DNA of 64,000 nucleotides from the NCBI RefSeq assembly GCF_000526335.1, contig NZ_JAFW01000001.1:3906001-3970000 (forward strand), in the 5' to 3' direction. Positions 8,180 through 16,461 of the stretch are shown one piece after another. A program made the translations under genes and the position numbers. Under the pieces are notes generated by a model. It saw nothing but the letters and a program-made list of their open reading frames with translations. It searched no databases and was not told the DNA's origin. How positions within the stretch are numbered: the stretch's first letter is position 1; every line of letters starts with the position of its first letter. This DNA comes from Arthrobacter sp. 31Y (GTDB lineage: Bacteria > Actinomycetota > Actinomycetes > Actinomycetales > Micrococcaceae).

Positions 8180-8525
8180 CGCTCCTGAAGAGCCATCGTT
8201 GGTCCACCCGGTCGATCCCGGGTCGGAGCTGCTTGAGAGCGCCGCCGGGACGCTGAGGATGCTGGCCGAGCCGACCCGCCTCCACCTGCTCTGGCAGCTC
8301 GCCCAAGGCCCGAAGTCTGTCACTGAGCTCGTAGACGAAGTGCTGGTTCCCCGGACGGTGGTCAGCCAGCACCTGGCCAAACTCCGGCTCAGTGGGCTCG
8401 TGGACACGCGCAAGGACGGCCGGCACGTGATCTACTCGCTGCACGACGGCCACCTGCTCCGGCTCATTCAGGAGACCATCAACCACGCCGACCACCAGGT
8501 CACCGGCGAGCCCACCCACCACTAG
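8148..8525 (+). CDS. ArsR-family winged-helix transcriptional regulator
   Basis: 125 residues. HTH core: LRMLAEPTRLHLLWQLAQGP, then SVTELVDEVLVPRTVVSQHL (recognition helix) and a wing DTRKDGRHVIYSLHDGHL, which is the ArsR signature. The start is placed at TTG 8148 because AAAAGGAG stands 7 bases before it and an earlier ATG (8073) would overlap the MFS gene by more than 100 bases with an atypical N-terminus. The classical metal-site ELCV(C/G)D cysteines are missing (here TELVDE), so it may sense something other than As/Cd/Pb, or bind elsewhere. The C-terminus is His-rich (HADH, THH), which could provide metal ligands. Confidence 0.85.
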   Translation: MSSQPSSPFPDAPEEPSLVHPVDPGSELLESAAGTLRMLAEPTRLHLLWQLAQGPKSVTELVDEVLVPRTVVSQHLAKLRLSGLVDTRKDGRHVIYSLHDGHLLRLIQETINHADHQVTGEPTHH

Positions 8526-8712
8526 ACCCCTCGACGCATCAGACGCTGATCGTTGCACTGAGCCACTCTCTTTCGCCTACAGCGCACACACCGCAGGGCG
8601 CTTCCTACGCCCCGTAGAATTAAGTGCACTATGGATGACCCTCCTTCACATATGCCCAGGCCCCTCAACCTTCTGACCGGATCACCGGCCACCACGGGAG
8701 AGGGGCGCCCGA

Positions 8713-10074
8713 ATGTATGAATGGATCATGCTCGGCATCGGCCTTGTCCTCACGGTCGGCACCGGATTCTTCGTCGCTTCCGAGTTCGCGCTGGTCAACC
8801 TCGACCGCAATGACCTCGAAGCCCGCCAGGCGCGTGGTGAGAAACGCCTGGGGCCCACCATCAAGGCCCTCAAGATCACCTCCACGCACCTCTCCGGCGC
8901 GCAATTGGGCATCACACTGACCACCCTGCTCACCGGATACACTTTCGAGCCGGCCATCAGCGCGATGCTCCGCGGCCCGCTGCTGTCAATTGGCCTGCCC
9001 GAGGCTGTAGTGCCCGGTATCGGGGCGGTGGCCGGAATCTTCCTGGCCACTATCTTCTCCATGGTCATCGGCGAGCTCGTCCCGAAAAACTTCGCACTCG
9101 CCCTTCCGTTGGCCACGGCCAAAGTCGTCGTACCCTTCCAAGCTCTGTTCACCACCGTGTTCAAGCCGGTGATCCTGGTGTTCAACAACACGGCAAACGG
9201 CATCATCCGCTCCTTCGGCATCGAACCCAAGGAAGAGCTCTCCGGTGCCCGCAGCGCTGAAGAACTCAGCTCACTGGTCCGCCGCTCCGCCTTGGAAGGT
9301 TCCCTGGACCTTGACCACGCCGTCCTGCTGCACCGCACCCTGCGTTTCTCGGAGCACACCGCAGCTGACGTCATGACACCTCGGGTCAGGATGGCAGCAG
9401 TGAACACCAACCACTCCGCGGAAGACATTCTTGCCCTGGCCACGGCCACCGGCTATTCCCGATTTCCCGTGATCGGCGAAGACCGCGATGACGTCCTGGG
9501 CGTGCTGCACGTGAAGCAAGCCTTCGCCGTTGCTCTCGACGACCGCGGGGGCATCACAGCACAGGCTCTCATGATCGATCCGTTGCGGGTCCCCGAATCC
9601 ATGGGTGTCGATACTTTGCTGGGCCTGCTTCGCAAACAAGGCCTGCAGGTTGCCATTGTCTCGGACGAACACGGAGGAACTGCCGGAATCGTCACACTCG
9701 AGGATCTTGTCGAAGAAATCGTTGGGGAACTGGAAGACGAACACGACCGGGCGCGCGTGGGCGTGGTCAGGACGGGCCGTTCCCTCACCTTCGATGCCGC
9801 CCTGCGCCCCGATGAACTTCTGGACCGGACAGGAATCGTGGTCCCGGACGGCGAGGAATACGACACTATGGCTGGCTTCATCACCGACCAGTTGGACCGC
9901 CTCCCCGAGCTTGGCGACGAGGTCGTCATTAGCCGCGGAAGTTTGCGCGTGGAACGCGTCGTGGGCACGCACGTGGAACGACTCCGCTTCACCCCCGACG
10001 AAAGCGGGGAGGCTCCCATGAGCGCCCACGACAGGATTGTTGACAACCTCACGCAGGAGCTGACACATGAGTGA
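8713..10074 (+). CDS. CNNM/CorC-type membrane protein with CBS pair and CorC_HlyC domain
   Basis: 453 residues: N-terminal DUF21/CNNM transmembrane domain (residues about 1-200; typical FFVASEFALVNLDRNDLE and VIGELVPKNFALALP), a CBS pair (about 215-345; MTPRVRMAAVNTNHSAEDIL to GGTAGIVTLEDLVEEIVGEL), and a C-terminal CorC_HlyC domain. The family is implicated in Mg2+/Co2+ transport or homeostasis; older annotation 'hemolysin' is unreliable. The ATG has GGGAGAGG upstream. The stop overlaps the next, paralogous gene by 8 bases, so the two are translationally coupled and may form a hetero-oligomer. Confidence 0.9.
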   Translation: MYEWIMLGIGLVLTVGTGFFVASEFALVNLDRNDLEARQARGEKRLGPTIKALKITSTHLSGAQLGITLTTLLTGYTFEPAISAMLRGPLLSIGLPEAVVPGIGAVAGIFLATIFSMVIGELVPKNFALALPLATAKVVVPFQALFTTVFKPVILVFNNTANGIIRSFGIEPKEELSGARSAEELSSLVRRSALEGSLDLDHAVLLHRTLRFSEHTAADVMTPRVRMAAVNTNHSAEDILALATATGYSRFPVIGEDRDDVLGVLHVKQAFAVALDDRGGITAQALMIDPLRVPESMGVDTLLGLLRKQGLQVAIVSDEHGGTAGIVTLEDLVEEIVGELEDEHDRARVGVVRTGRSLTFDAALRPDELLDRTGIVVPDGEEYDTMAGFITDQLDRLPELGDEVVISRGSLRVERVVGTHVERLRFTPDESGEAPMSAHDRIVDNLTQELTHE

Positions 10075-11107
10075 CTACCTTCCCGGCATCATCTGGCTCA
10101 TCGTGCTGCTGGTTGTCAACGCGTTCTTCGTCGGTGCCGAATTCGCCGTCATCTCAGCCCGGCGGTCCCAGATTGAACCCAAGGCCGAGGCCGGCAGTAA
10201 AGCCGCTAAAACCACGCTCTGGGCGATGGAGCACGCCACCCTCATGCTCGCCACAAGCCAGTTGGGCATCACCGTCTGCTCGCTGGTGATCCTGAACGTC
10301 TCCGAACCGGCTATCCATCACCTGCTTGAAATCCCCCTGGGGCTGACCTCGCTCTCCGGGGAAGCGATCGGCATCATTGCCTTTGTCGCGGCGCTGCTGC
10401 TGGTGACATTCCTGCACGTGGTCATTGGTGAAATGGTCCCGAAGAACATCTCCTTCTCCGTTCCCACCCGCGCCGCGCTGATCCTTGCACCGCCCCTGGT
10501 GGTGGTCTCCAAGATCGTCAAACCCGTCATCTGGACCCTGAACGGGATCGCGAACTCCATCCTGCGTCTGTTCAAAGTTCAACCGAAAGATGAAGCTACC
10601 AGCGCCTACACCCTGGATGAAGTGGCCAACATCGTTGAACAGTCCACCAGGGACGGCATGCTCAGCGACACTACCGGCGCACTCACCGCGGCCTTCGAGT
10701 TCACTGCCAAAAAAGTAGCAGACGTCGAAGTTCCCATCGGCGATATGGTGCTGCTGCCCGCATCGGCCACCCCGGCAGACATCCAGTCAGCCGTTGCCGA
10801 ACACGGCTACTCCCGCTACATCCTCACCAACGACGACGGCGACCCGTCCGGTTACCTGCACCTCAAGGATGTGATGGACCTGACCTCCGCGGAGAAGTTC
10901 AACACAGCGGTACCTGCAAAGCGCATCCGACGGCTCGCTTCCGCCTTCAGCGGCAGCGACCTCGAAGATGCGTTGGCGGGGATGCGCCGTACAGGTTCCC
11001 ACGTCGCACGGGTCTTCGACGCCGAAGGCAACACCACCGGCGTGCTCTTCCTCGAGGACATCATCGAAGAACTTGTCGGCGAAGTCCAGGACGCCACCAG
11101 CGCCTGA
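10067..11107 (+). CDS. CNNM-type membrane protein with CBS pair, lacking CorC_HlyC domain
   Basis: 346 residues: CNNM/DUF21 membrane domain (VNAFFVGAEFAVISARRSQI; VIGEMVPKNISFSVPTRAAL), then a CBS pair ending TGVLFLEDIIEELVGEVQDA. It stops right after the CBS pair, unlike the upstream paralogue, which carries a further CorC_HlyC domain. The two genes overlap by 8 bases. A long-plus-short CNNM pair is a recurrent layout in actinobacteria and probably assembles into one ion-handling complex in the cytoplasmic membrane. Confidence 0.88.
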   Translation: MSDYLPGIIWLIVLLVVNAFFVGAEFAVISARRSQIEPKAEAGSKAAKTTLWAMEHATLMLATSQLGITVCSLVILNVSEPAIHHLLEIPLGLTSLSGEAIGIIAFVAALLLVTFLHVVIGEMVPKNISFSVPTRAALILAPPLVVVSKIVKPVIWTLNGIANSILRLFKVQPKDEATSAYTLDEVANIVEQSTRDGMLSDTTGALTAAFEFTAKKVADVEVPIGDMVLLPASATPADIQSAVAEHGYSRYILTNDDGDPSGYLHLKDVMDLTSAEKFNTAVPAKRIRRLASAFSGSDLEDALAGMRRTGSHVARVFDAEGNTTGVLFLEDIIEELVGEVQDATSA

Positions 11108-11183
11108 TCACGAGGCCTGGGCATCCTTGGCCGAAAGAGATCAGCGAAACGTCGCTGAACAGATTCAGTAAGGACCGGGGACG

Positions 11184-11318
11184 GTGCGTCTGACGCTGGT
11201 TAAACCGTTCGCAGTTGAGATGGCGGCCGACGTCGCATGGTCGGGTAAGTTCCTTCGGCATCCGTTGGCCTACAGGCGTGTCCGTCCGGAGTTGAATCAT
11301 AGGACGCTCGGCCCCTAA
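11184..11318 (+). pseudogene. Possible remnant of an ATP-dependent DNA ligase C-terminus
   Basis: A 44-codon frame from GTG to TAA reads VRLTLVKPFAVEMAADVAWS, then GKFLRHPLAYRRVRPELNHR. The succession 'V.E..AD.A...G.FRHPLR..R.RPEL' resembles the extreme C-terminus of LigC-type ATP-dependent DNA ligases. No upstream ligase body exists: an in-frame stop lies 10 bases before the GTG. I read it as a fragment left by deletion in the interval between umuD and umuC. The similarity is from memory and short, so the call is tentative. The remaining part of 11108-11378 shows nothing else except the promoter area of the next gene. Confidence 0.35.
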
Positions 11319-11378
11319 TGGTGACAGGCCAGATGTTACGCTCGGCGTAGCTTATAGGTATACGAATTCAGGGGGAAC

Positions 11379-12596
11379 ATGAAGACGTTTCGTGCGCTGG
11401 CGATTAAAACGGCGGCTTTTGCCGCTTTAGTCGTCGGTTCAACAATGTTGAGTGTAGCTCCGGCCACGGCGGCACCGACCTCGGAGCCCAGCCCGTGGGT
11501 CCCCCCGATTTATGGGGCACCGCACGTTGGGTCAGAGCTGGCCTTAGGGAAAAAAGTCTCGGGACAGTGCTCCAACCCACCGGCCTATCCCCGACCTGAG
11601 TTTGTCATTGAATGGCTGAGCAACGGCGTACCGCTACCTGCCGAACGGCAAGGGGACGTCCTCAAGTTGACCCCCGAGGACCGGGGGAACCGCATCTCCA
11701 TGCACGTCCACCTGACCTGCGAGGAGCCCAGGGACTACTACAGCGCCGAAACGGCACCCATCGCAGCATCGAACCGCGCAATGGGCTGGACCAACCGTGG
11801 ACACTACGAACTTCTTGGTCGCACTCACGCCGGCGACCTCGTTCTTTACCCCCGGACCTACGAAGCAGAGTATCGATTCAAGGACATGTCCACGGAAGCC
11901 CTGTACTACGACGGCTCGTGGGATGAGCCAAGAGTGGTCGGAACGGGCTGGAACATCTTCAACATCGTGTTCTCCCCGGGGGACTTCGACGGGGACGGGT
12001 ACAACGACGTCCTTGGCCGGGACAGTGCCGGGAAACTGTTTCTCTACCCTGGTGACGGAGACGGCGGCTGGCTACCTCCTCAGCAGGTGGGGGCCGGCTG
12101 GCAGATCTTCGATTCCATTATTGGCGCCGGGGATTTCAGCGGTGACGGCAACAACGACGTTCTGGGCCGTGACAGCGCAGGCCGACTCTTCCTTTACCCC
12201 GGTGACGGTAACGGTGGCTGGCTCCCTCCTTCACAGGTCGGCTCAGGCTGGCAGATCTTCGACAAGATCGTTCCAGCAGGCGACACAGGTGCCGATGCGG
12301 CCGTGGACATCTTCGCCCGGGACCGAGCAGGCGTCCTCCATCAGTATCCAGCCAACGGACAAGGAGGCTGGAAATCCCCAGCTGTTGCGGGCTATGGATG
12401 GAGTGTCATGAACGAAATCATCGGTGCCGGGGACTTCAGCCCAGGAGGCAACTATGCCTTTCGCGAATCCACTGCTGACATCACGGGGATCGATCAGGAA
12501 GGTGACTTACACCTGTTTGGCGGCGCACGGCCCACCGGGCTCTACGACGGGGATGTCATCGGCACCGGTTGGGACATCTTCAAAAACCTCATCTGA
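11379..12596 (+). CDS. Secreted FG-GAP/VCBS-repeat protein
   Basis: 405 residues. Sec signal peptide: basic MKTFRALAIK, hydrophobic core, and a cleavage-type APATAA near residue 32. The first half is a unique domain with two cysteines (SGQCSNPPAYPRPEF and HLTCEEP), perhaps an Ig-like fold. The second half holds FG-GAP-type propeller blades: repeats of GDFDGDGYNDVLGRDSAG and LFLYPGDG spaced by about 50 residues, with Asp-rich Ca2+-binding loops (DFDGDG, DFSGDG). The last blades are degenerate. Such proteins act outside the cell, often in adhesion or carbohydrate contact; no enzyme domain is seen. A very strong terminator follows. Confidence 0.8.
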   Translation: MKTFRALAIKTAAFAALVVGSTMLSVAPATAAPTSEPSPWVPPIYGAPHVGSELALGKKVSGQCSNPPAYPRPEFVIEWLSNGVPLPAERQGDVLKLTPEDRGNRISMHVHLTCEEPRDYYSAETAPIAASNRAMGWTNRGHYELLGRTHAGDLVLYPRTYEAEYRFKDMSTEALYYDGSWDEPRVVGTGWNIFNIVFSPGDFDGDGYNDVLGRDSAGKLFLYPGDGDGGWLPPQQVGAGWQIFDSIIGAGDFSGDGNNDVLGRDSAGRLFLYPGDGNGGWLPPSQVGSGWQIFDKIVPAGDTGADAAVDIFARDRAGVLHQYPANGQGGWKSPAVAGYGWSVMNEIIGAGDFSPGGNYAFRESTADITGIDQEGDLHLFGGARPTGLYDGDVIGTGWDIFKNLI

Positions 12597-12622
12597 TCTT
12601 AAGACTCAAAAACCAGATAGGT

Positions 12623-12672
12623 AGCAGCATCCAGGGACCCTTCTCAACAGAGAAGGGTCCCTGGATGCTGCT
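12623..12672 (+). terminator. Strong terminator after the FG-GAP protein
   Basis: Perfect 22-bp inverted repeat (12623-12644 with 12651-12672), loop CAACAG. No mismatch in the stem. It ends the FG-GAP transcript and insulates umuC from it. Confidence 0.85.
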
Positions 12673-12851
12673 GGAGGAATATCGACGTCTTCGAATAAGG
12701 GACTCCACCAGGCTCCAGGCCTGAGCTGGAGTCTGGCGAGTGGGCGGGCGATCCCGAATTCGGTGTCATCGTCCAGCACACGAACAGGGTAGGTGGGCCA
12801 GAAGAGTGAGCGACGCTTTCTTGTCGGGGCTTCGCAGTACAGTAGAGACAT

Positions 12852-12867
12852 TCGAATATATGTTCGA
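12852..12867. promoter_or_regulatory. LexA/SOS box upstream of the umuC-like gene
   Basis: TCGAAT-ATAT-GTTCGA, 11 of 12 half-site bases of the actinobacterial SOS consensus. It is the reverse complement of the box before umuD (same central ATAT and same single deviation). It lies directly after a plausible promoter and 63 bases before the ATG. Confidence 0.8.
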
Positions 12868-12929
12868 ATGCACGGCGTGTCCCGCACCTGAATCCGGCCA
12901 CGCGTGCTATTGCCGAGCCAAGGAGTGGA

Positions 12930-14228
12930 ATGTCCAAGCCAGCACTCATGCATCGGATGCAGGAGATCGCCCACGTGGACATCAACTGCTTCTACGCCTC
13001 GGCGGAGCGGGCCTTCAACCCAGCGTTGGAGGGCAAACCGTTGATTGTCCTGTCCAACAACGACGGCTGCGCTGTGACCAGATCGCCCGAAGCCAAGAAG
13101 CTGGGGATCGGGCTGGGGGAGCCGTGGTTTAAGCTCGCGCCGCGTGCCAAGGAATGGGGGCTCATCGCACTTTCAAGCAACTACGAACTGTACGGAGACA
13201 TCAGCTCGCGCGTTATGGAGCTCCTGGCCCGGTACTCAGCATGGCAGGAGGTGTACTCCATTGATGAGGCGTTCCTGGGAGTGAAGGGGCAGCCGGATGA
13301 CCTGCTGGAATTGGGGCGCACCATCAAGGTTGCGTGCCAACGGCATGTGGGGGTGCCCGTGTGCGTGGGGATCGCGCGCACCAAGACTCTCGCCAAGCTG
13401 GCCAATAAGTGGGCCAAGCATAATCCTGCCTTCAACGGTGTATGCCGTTGGGACTCCATCCCTGAGGCCCAACGCGAAACACTCATGGCGCGGCTCTCCG
13501 TGATCGAGATCTGGGGTGTGGCCAGCAGGCTCACGAAACGCCTGAATGCGATGGGGATCTTCTCGATCCTGGACCTGATCCGGGCCGACCCCGTGGCGTT
13601 GCGGGACAAATTCTCCATCGTCATGATGCGCACTGTCTTGGAACTGCAAGGCACACCCTGCATCCCCATGGAGGAAGAACGAATCGGGCGGGACCAACTG
13701 ATCTTCTCCCGGTCCTTCTCCACGCCCATCACGACGGCCGCGGAGTTACGTCAGGTGCTCAGCGTCTACGGTCAGATGGCCAGTGCCAGGCTGGCCAAGC
13801 ACGGTCTTCAGGCCAAACTGCTGACTGCCTTTGCCGCAACATCGGTCTACAACCCCAACGACAAATCGTTCCCCACGGTCAACGTCAAACTGCCCATGCC
13901 CACCTCGGATCCGGTGCTGCTGACCAAGGCTGCGCATGCGTTGGTCCCCAAAATCCAGGAAGGTGTGAAATACGCCAAAGCCGGGATCATGGTTACCGAC
14001 CTCCGCCCCAGCGGCAACCAGAAGCCGCTGGAGATCTTCGAAAACCGACACGAGGAGCGTGGGATCGGCCCCCTGCTGGAGCAAGTCAGCAAGCGGTATG
14101 GCCGCGGCTCCATCGGCCTGGGCCACGCGGGCATTAAGGGCGGCCCGGACTGGTCCATGAAACGGGACATGCTCAGCCCCCGCTACACCACCAACTGGGA
14201 CGAACTTCCCCTTGTGAAGGCAGCCTAG
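12930..14228 (+). CDS. umuC: Y-family DNA polymerase, UmuC-like
   Basis: 432 residues, the normal UmuC length. Catalytic acidic residues are present: Asp17 in AHVDINCFYASAE and Asp112-Glu113 in VYSIDEAFLG. The steric-gate region reads NCFYAS, with Phe/Tyr as in other UmuC proteins. The little-finger region follows (residues about 240-350) and a C-terminal tail typical for UmuC rather than DinB. ATG at 12930 with AAGGAG 7 bases upstream. With UmuD' it would form a Pol V-like translesion polymerase induced by DNA damage. Its own SOS box replaces the usual umuDC operon arrangement. Confidence 0.92.
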   Translation: MSKPALMHRMQEIAHVDINCFYASAERAFNPALEGKPLIVLSNNDGCAVTRSPEAKKLGIGLGEPWFKLAPRAKEWGLIALSSNYELYGDISSRVMELLARYSAWQEVYSIDEAFLGVKGQPDDLLELGRTIKVACQRHVGVPVCVGIARTKTLAKLANKWAKHNPAFNGVCRWDSIPEAQRETLMARLSVIEIWGVASRLTKRLNAMGIFSILDLIRADPVALRDKFSIVMMRTVLELQGTPCIPMEEERIGRDQLIFSRSFSTPITTAAELRQVLSVYGQMASARLAKHGLQAKLLTAFAATSVYNPNDKSFPTVNVKLPMPTSDPVLLTKAAHALVPKIQEGVKYAKAGIMVTDLRPSGNQKPLEIFENRHEERGIGPLLEQVSKRYGRGSIGLGHAGIKGGPDWSMKRDMLSPRYTTNWDELPLVKAA

Positions 14229-14256
14229 CGTGGCCGGGAAAACTGTGGCAGGAAAC

Positions 14257-15414
14257 TTAGGCCCGCAGCCGGTAACCCCGCTTCACCACGGTTTCCACGA
14301 GCTTGCCGTCCGGAAGGGAAGACCGCAGCCGGCTTACCGTCATGTCCAGGGCGTGCACAGAACCGCGCAAGTCCAACAGGTCAGACAGCGCTTCCCTGGA
14401 CAGAACGGCCCCACCCGCGCCCAGCAGCGCTCGCAGCAGCAGGAGGGGAGCCGGTGCAAGGTCCACCACCTCGCCGTTGATCCGCAGGCAGCGGCCACGC
14501 AGCTCAATCGTGGCGCTCTTGGTCTCCAGACGGCGCACATGGTTCAGGGACAGGTGCTCCGTCACCAAACGGATCAAGGCACCCATCCGGTAGCGGTCCG
14601 GGATCAGCGGGCTCAGCCCGGCGTCCACCAAGGGTTGTGCGGTGACTGGTCCAACAGCAGCAACCGTCACCGGACCCTTGAGTGCTTCGATGAGCTGACG
14701 GTACAGGCCCATTTCGTGGGCGGTGCTCCACATTGCGTCTACGGCGGGTGCGCTGGTGAACGTCAGGACGTCGAGGTTCCCGCCCACCACGGCCTCGATC
14801 AGGCGCGGCAGCTTGTCTTCGCCGTCGGGCTTGACCCAGCGATACGGCGTGACGGTCAGGACCGTTGCGCCGGACATGCGGAGCCGTTCAAGTTGGCGGA
14901 CGTCCGTGTACCCGTGCAGCTGCACGGCCACTGTCTTACCGCGCACGCCTTCGGCCAGCAGCATGTCCACCAAGGTGGCGGTGGTTTCGTCACTACTGAT
15001 TCCGACGTCGGCAAGACCTGCCGCCCGCACGGCACCACGGGCCTTGGGTCCACGGACGAACATGCGGCAGGCAGACAGGGCTTCCAGAAGTTGCTCGCCG
15101 ATGCCGAAAGAGTCTGCAGCCTCACACCAGCGGCGCATCCCGTACGCCGTGGTGGCGATGCAAATGTCCGGTTTGGCCGCGATGATGGTGCGGGTGTCCT
15201 CGATGAGGACCATGTCTTCCTGCACCGGGGCGATCTTCAAGGCAGGGGCGTGCAACACGCTCGCACCGCGGCGCTCCAGTGCCTCGATGAGGTCACGGGA
15301 ACGGCGGTGCGAGGTGACGCCAATGCGGAAACCATCCAGTGGCGCGTCTACGGCTTCGGAAACTTCCGGCGCGGCAGCAGCGCCCGGGACTTCGATGGCA
15401 CGTGCAACAGTCAT
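14257..15414 (-). CDS. HemD-domain/winged-helix regulator, NnaR-like
   Basis: 385 residues: uroporphyrinogen-III-synthase-like domain (about 25-275: RIGVTSHRRSRDLIEALERR, then TFTSAPAVDAMW and VAAVGPVTAQPL) fused to a C-terminal OmpR-type winged helix (about 295-385: LRINGEVVDLAPAPLLLLRA, LDMTVSRLRSSLPD, VETVVKRGYRLRA). This architecture is that of NnaR in Streptomyces and mycobacteria, a co-regulator of nitrate/nitrite assimilation genes that works with GlnR. Its place as third gene after nirB and a SUMT supports the regulator role over haem synthesis. It may sense a tetrapyrrole or retain no synthase activity. Starts 12 bases after the methyltransferase. Confidence 0.85.
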   Translation of the reverse strand: MTVARAIEVPGAAAAPEVSEAVDAPLDGFRIGVTSHRRSRDLIEALERRGASVLHAPALKIAPVQEDMVLIEDTRTIIAAKPDICIATTAYGMRRWCEAADSFGIGEQLLEALSACRMFVRGPKARGAVRAAGLADVGISSDETTATLVDMLLAEGVRGKTVAVQLHGYTDVRQLERLRMSGATVLTVTPYRWVKPDGEDKLPRLIEAVVGGNLDVLTFTSAPAVDAMWSTAHEMGLYRQLIEALKGPVTVAAVGPVTAQPLVDAGLSPLIPDRYRMGALIRLVTEHLSLNHVRRLETKSATIELRGRCLRINGEVVDLAPAPLLLLRALLGAGGAVLSREALSDLLDLRGSVHALDMTVSRLRSSLPDGKLVETVVKRGYRLRA

Positions 15415-15426
15415 GTGTTCTTACCT

Positions 15427-16461
15427 TCAGGCTTCAAGGAGCGAAGCCGCGAGTCGGCTAAGTTCAGCGGTTGCTTCGGCATGGTTCCGGTTGGCTTCAG
15501 CAACCCGAACCACCTCGCCGATGACCAGTACGGCCGGGTTGGTGCAGCCAGTGGCTGCCGTTTCGATGGTACCGAGGTCAGCGATGGTGGTGCGCTGTCC
15601 CGGGCGGTATCCGCGTTCCACCACGGCCATGGGCATCTCCGCAGTCATTCCAGCGCGGCGCAGGCCGGCCGCCAGCTGGGGCAGGGTGCCGATGCCCATG
15701 AGGACCACAATCGTCCCGCCCAGGCCAGCGAGGTGGGTGTGTTCCTTCTCCGTCAAAGGGGCGTGGCCGGAAACAACGGTGAACATGTGGCTCACTTCGC
15801 GGTGCGTCACGGGGATTCCGGCTGCCGCGGGTACGGAGATAGCACTGGTGACACCGGAAATGACCCTCACCGGGACGCCGGCGGCAACACAGGCAGCCAC
15901 TTCTTCGCCGCCGCGCCCGAACACATACGGATCGCCGCCCTTGAGCCGGACCACGTTCTTGCCCACCAGTGCAGCTTCCACCATGAGCTTCTCGATGTCC
16001 CTCTGAGTCACCTTATGGAGCCCGGGCTGCTTTCCAACGTCCACCAGCTCGGCAGAGGTCAGATCGGCCAGTTCCTGGTAGGGAGCGAGCCGGTCATAAA
16101 GCACCACGTCGGCATCCCGCAGGGCGTCCACGGCACCCACGGTGAGCAGGTCCAGGGCTCCCGGACCTCCACCCACCAAGGTCACATGGCCTTCGGCCCC
16201 GGGTGCAGGCTCAAACGCAACGGGGATCCCGGCGTCGCGGCAGCGTTCCACCAGCGGCAACCAGCCGGCCTCGCCGTCGTCCACCACCGCCACCAGGAAG
16301 GGGCGCTCGGGCAGCTGGCCGTCGCCCGGCACTCCTTCGGGGGTGCTGAGCCGGTACACCTTGGCGCCGGCTCGCTGGTAGCGGCGGACTGCTTGGCGGG
16401 CAGACTTTTCGGATCCCGTGACAAGGACGTCGCGGCCGCTGAGATCAATGGTGAGCTGCAT
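15427..16461 (-). CDS. cobA: Uroporphyrinogen-III C-methyltransferase with shortened N-terminal Rossmann-like domain
   Basis: 344 residues. The C-terminal 250 residues are a complete SUMT: VTLVGGGPGALDLLTVGAVD (SAM site), DVVLYDRL, VRLKGGDPYVFGRGGEE, VISGVTSAISVPAAAGIPVT, and VVLMGIGTLPQL. It makes precorrin-2 from uroporphyrinogen III, the first step to siroheme, the cofactor of NirB encoded 9 bases upstream. The first 90 residues (MQLTIDLSGRDVLVTGSEKS) look like the start of a CysG/Met8 NAD-binding domain but are too short for a working dehydrogenase/ferrochelatase, so the final siroheme steps must be done elsewhere. Confidence 0.9.
   Translation of the reverse strand: MQLTIDLSGRDVLVTGSEKSARQAVRRYQRAGAKVYRLSTPEGVPGDGQLPERPFLVAVVDDGEAGWLPLVERCRDAGIPVAFEPAPGAEGHVTLVGGGPGALDLLTVGAVDALRDADVVLYDRLAPYQELADLTSAELVDVGKQPGLHKVTQRDIEKLMVEAALVGKNVVRLKGGDPYVFGRGGEEVAACVAAGVPVRVISGVTSAISVPAAAGIPVTHREVSHMFTVVSGHAPLTEKEHTHLAGLGGTIVVLMGIGTLPQLAAGLRRAGMTAEMPMAVVERGYRPGQRTTIADLGTIETAATGCTNPAVLVIGEVVRVAEANRNHAEATAELSRLAASLLEA

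Larger units (their letters stand above)
12597..12929. other. Intergenic region between FG-GAP gene and umuC
   Basis: 333 bases. Holds a 22-bp terminator hairpin (12623-12672), then about 170 bases with no assigned function, then a candidate promoter (TTGTCG 12821-12826, 16-base spacer, TAGAGA 12843-12848) and the SOS box of umuC. On the minus strand an open frame from 12851 (ATG abutting the SOS box) downward reads MSLLYCEAPTRKRRSLFW and on to LFEDVDIPPA before entering the terminator; I do not call it a gene. Confidence 0.5.

Noticed and set aside
8526..8712. Riboswitch (Mg2+ type) before the CNNM genes
   Set aside because: The 187-base leader shows no convincing conserved paired core; only an ordinary ribosome-binding site is visible.
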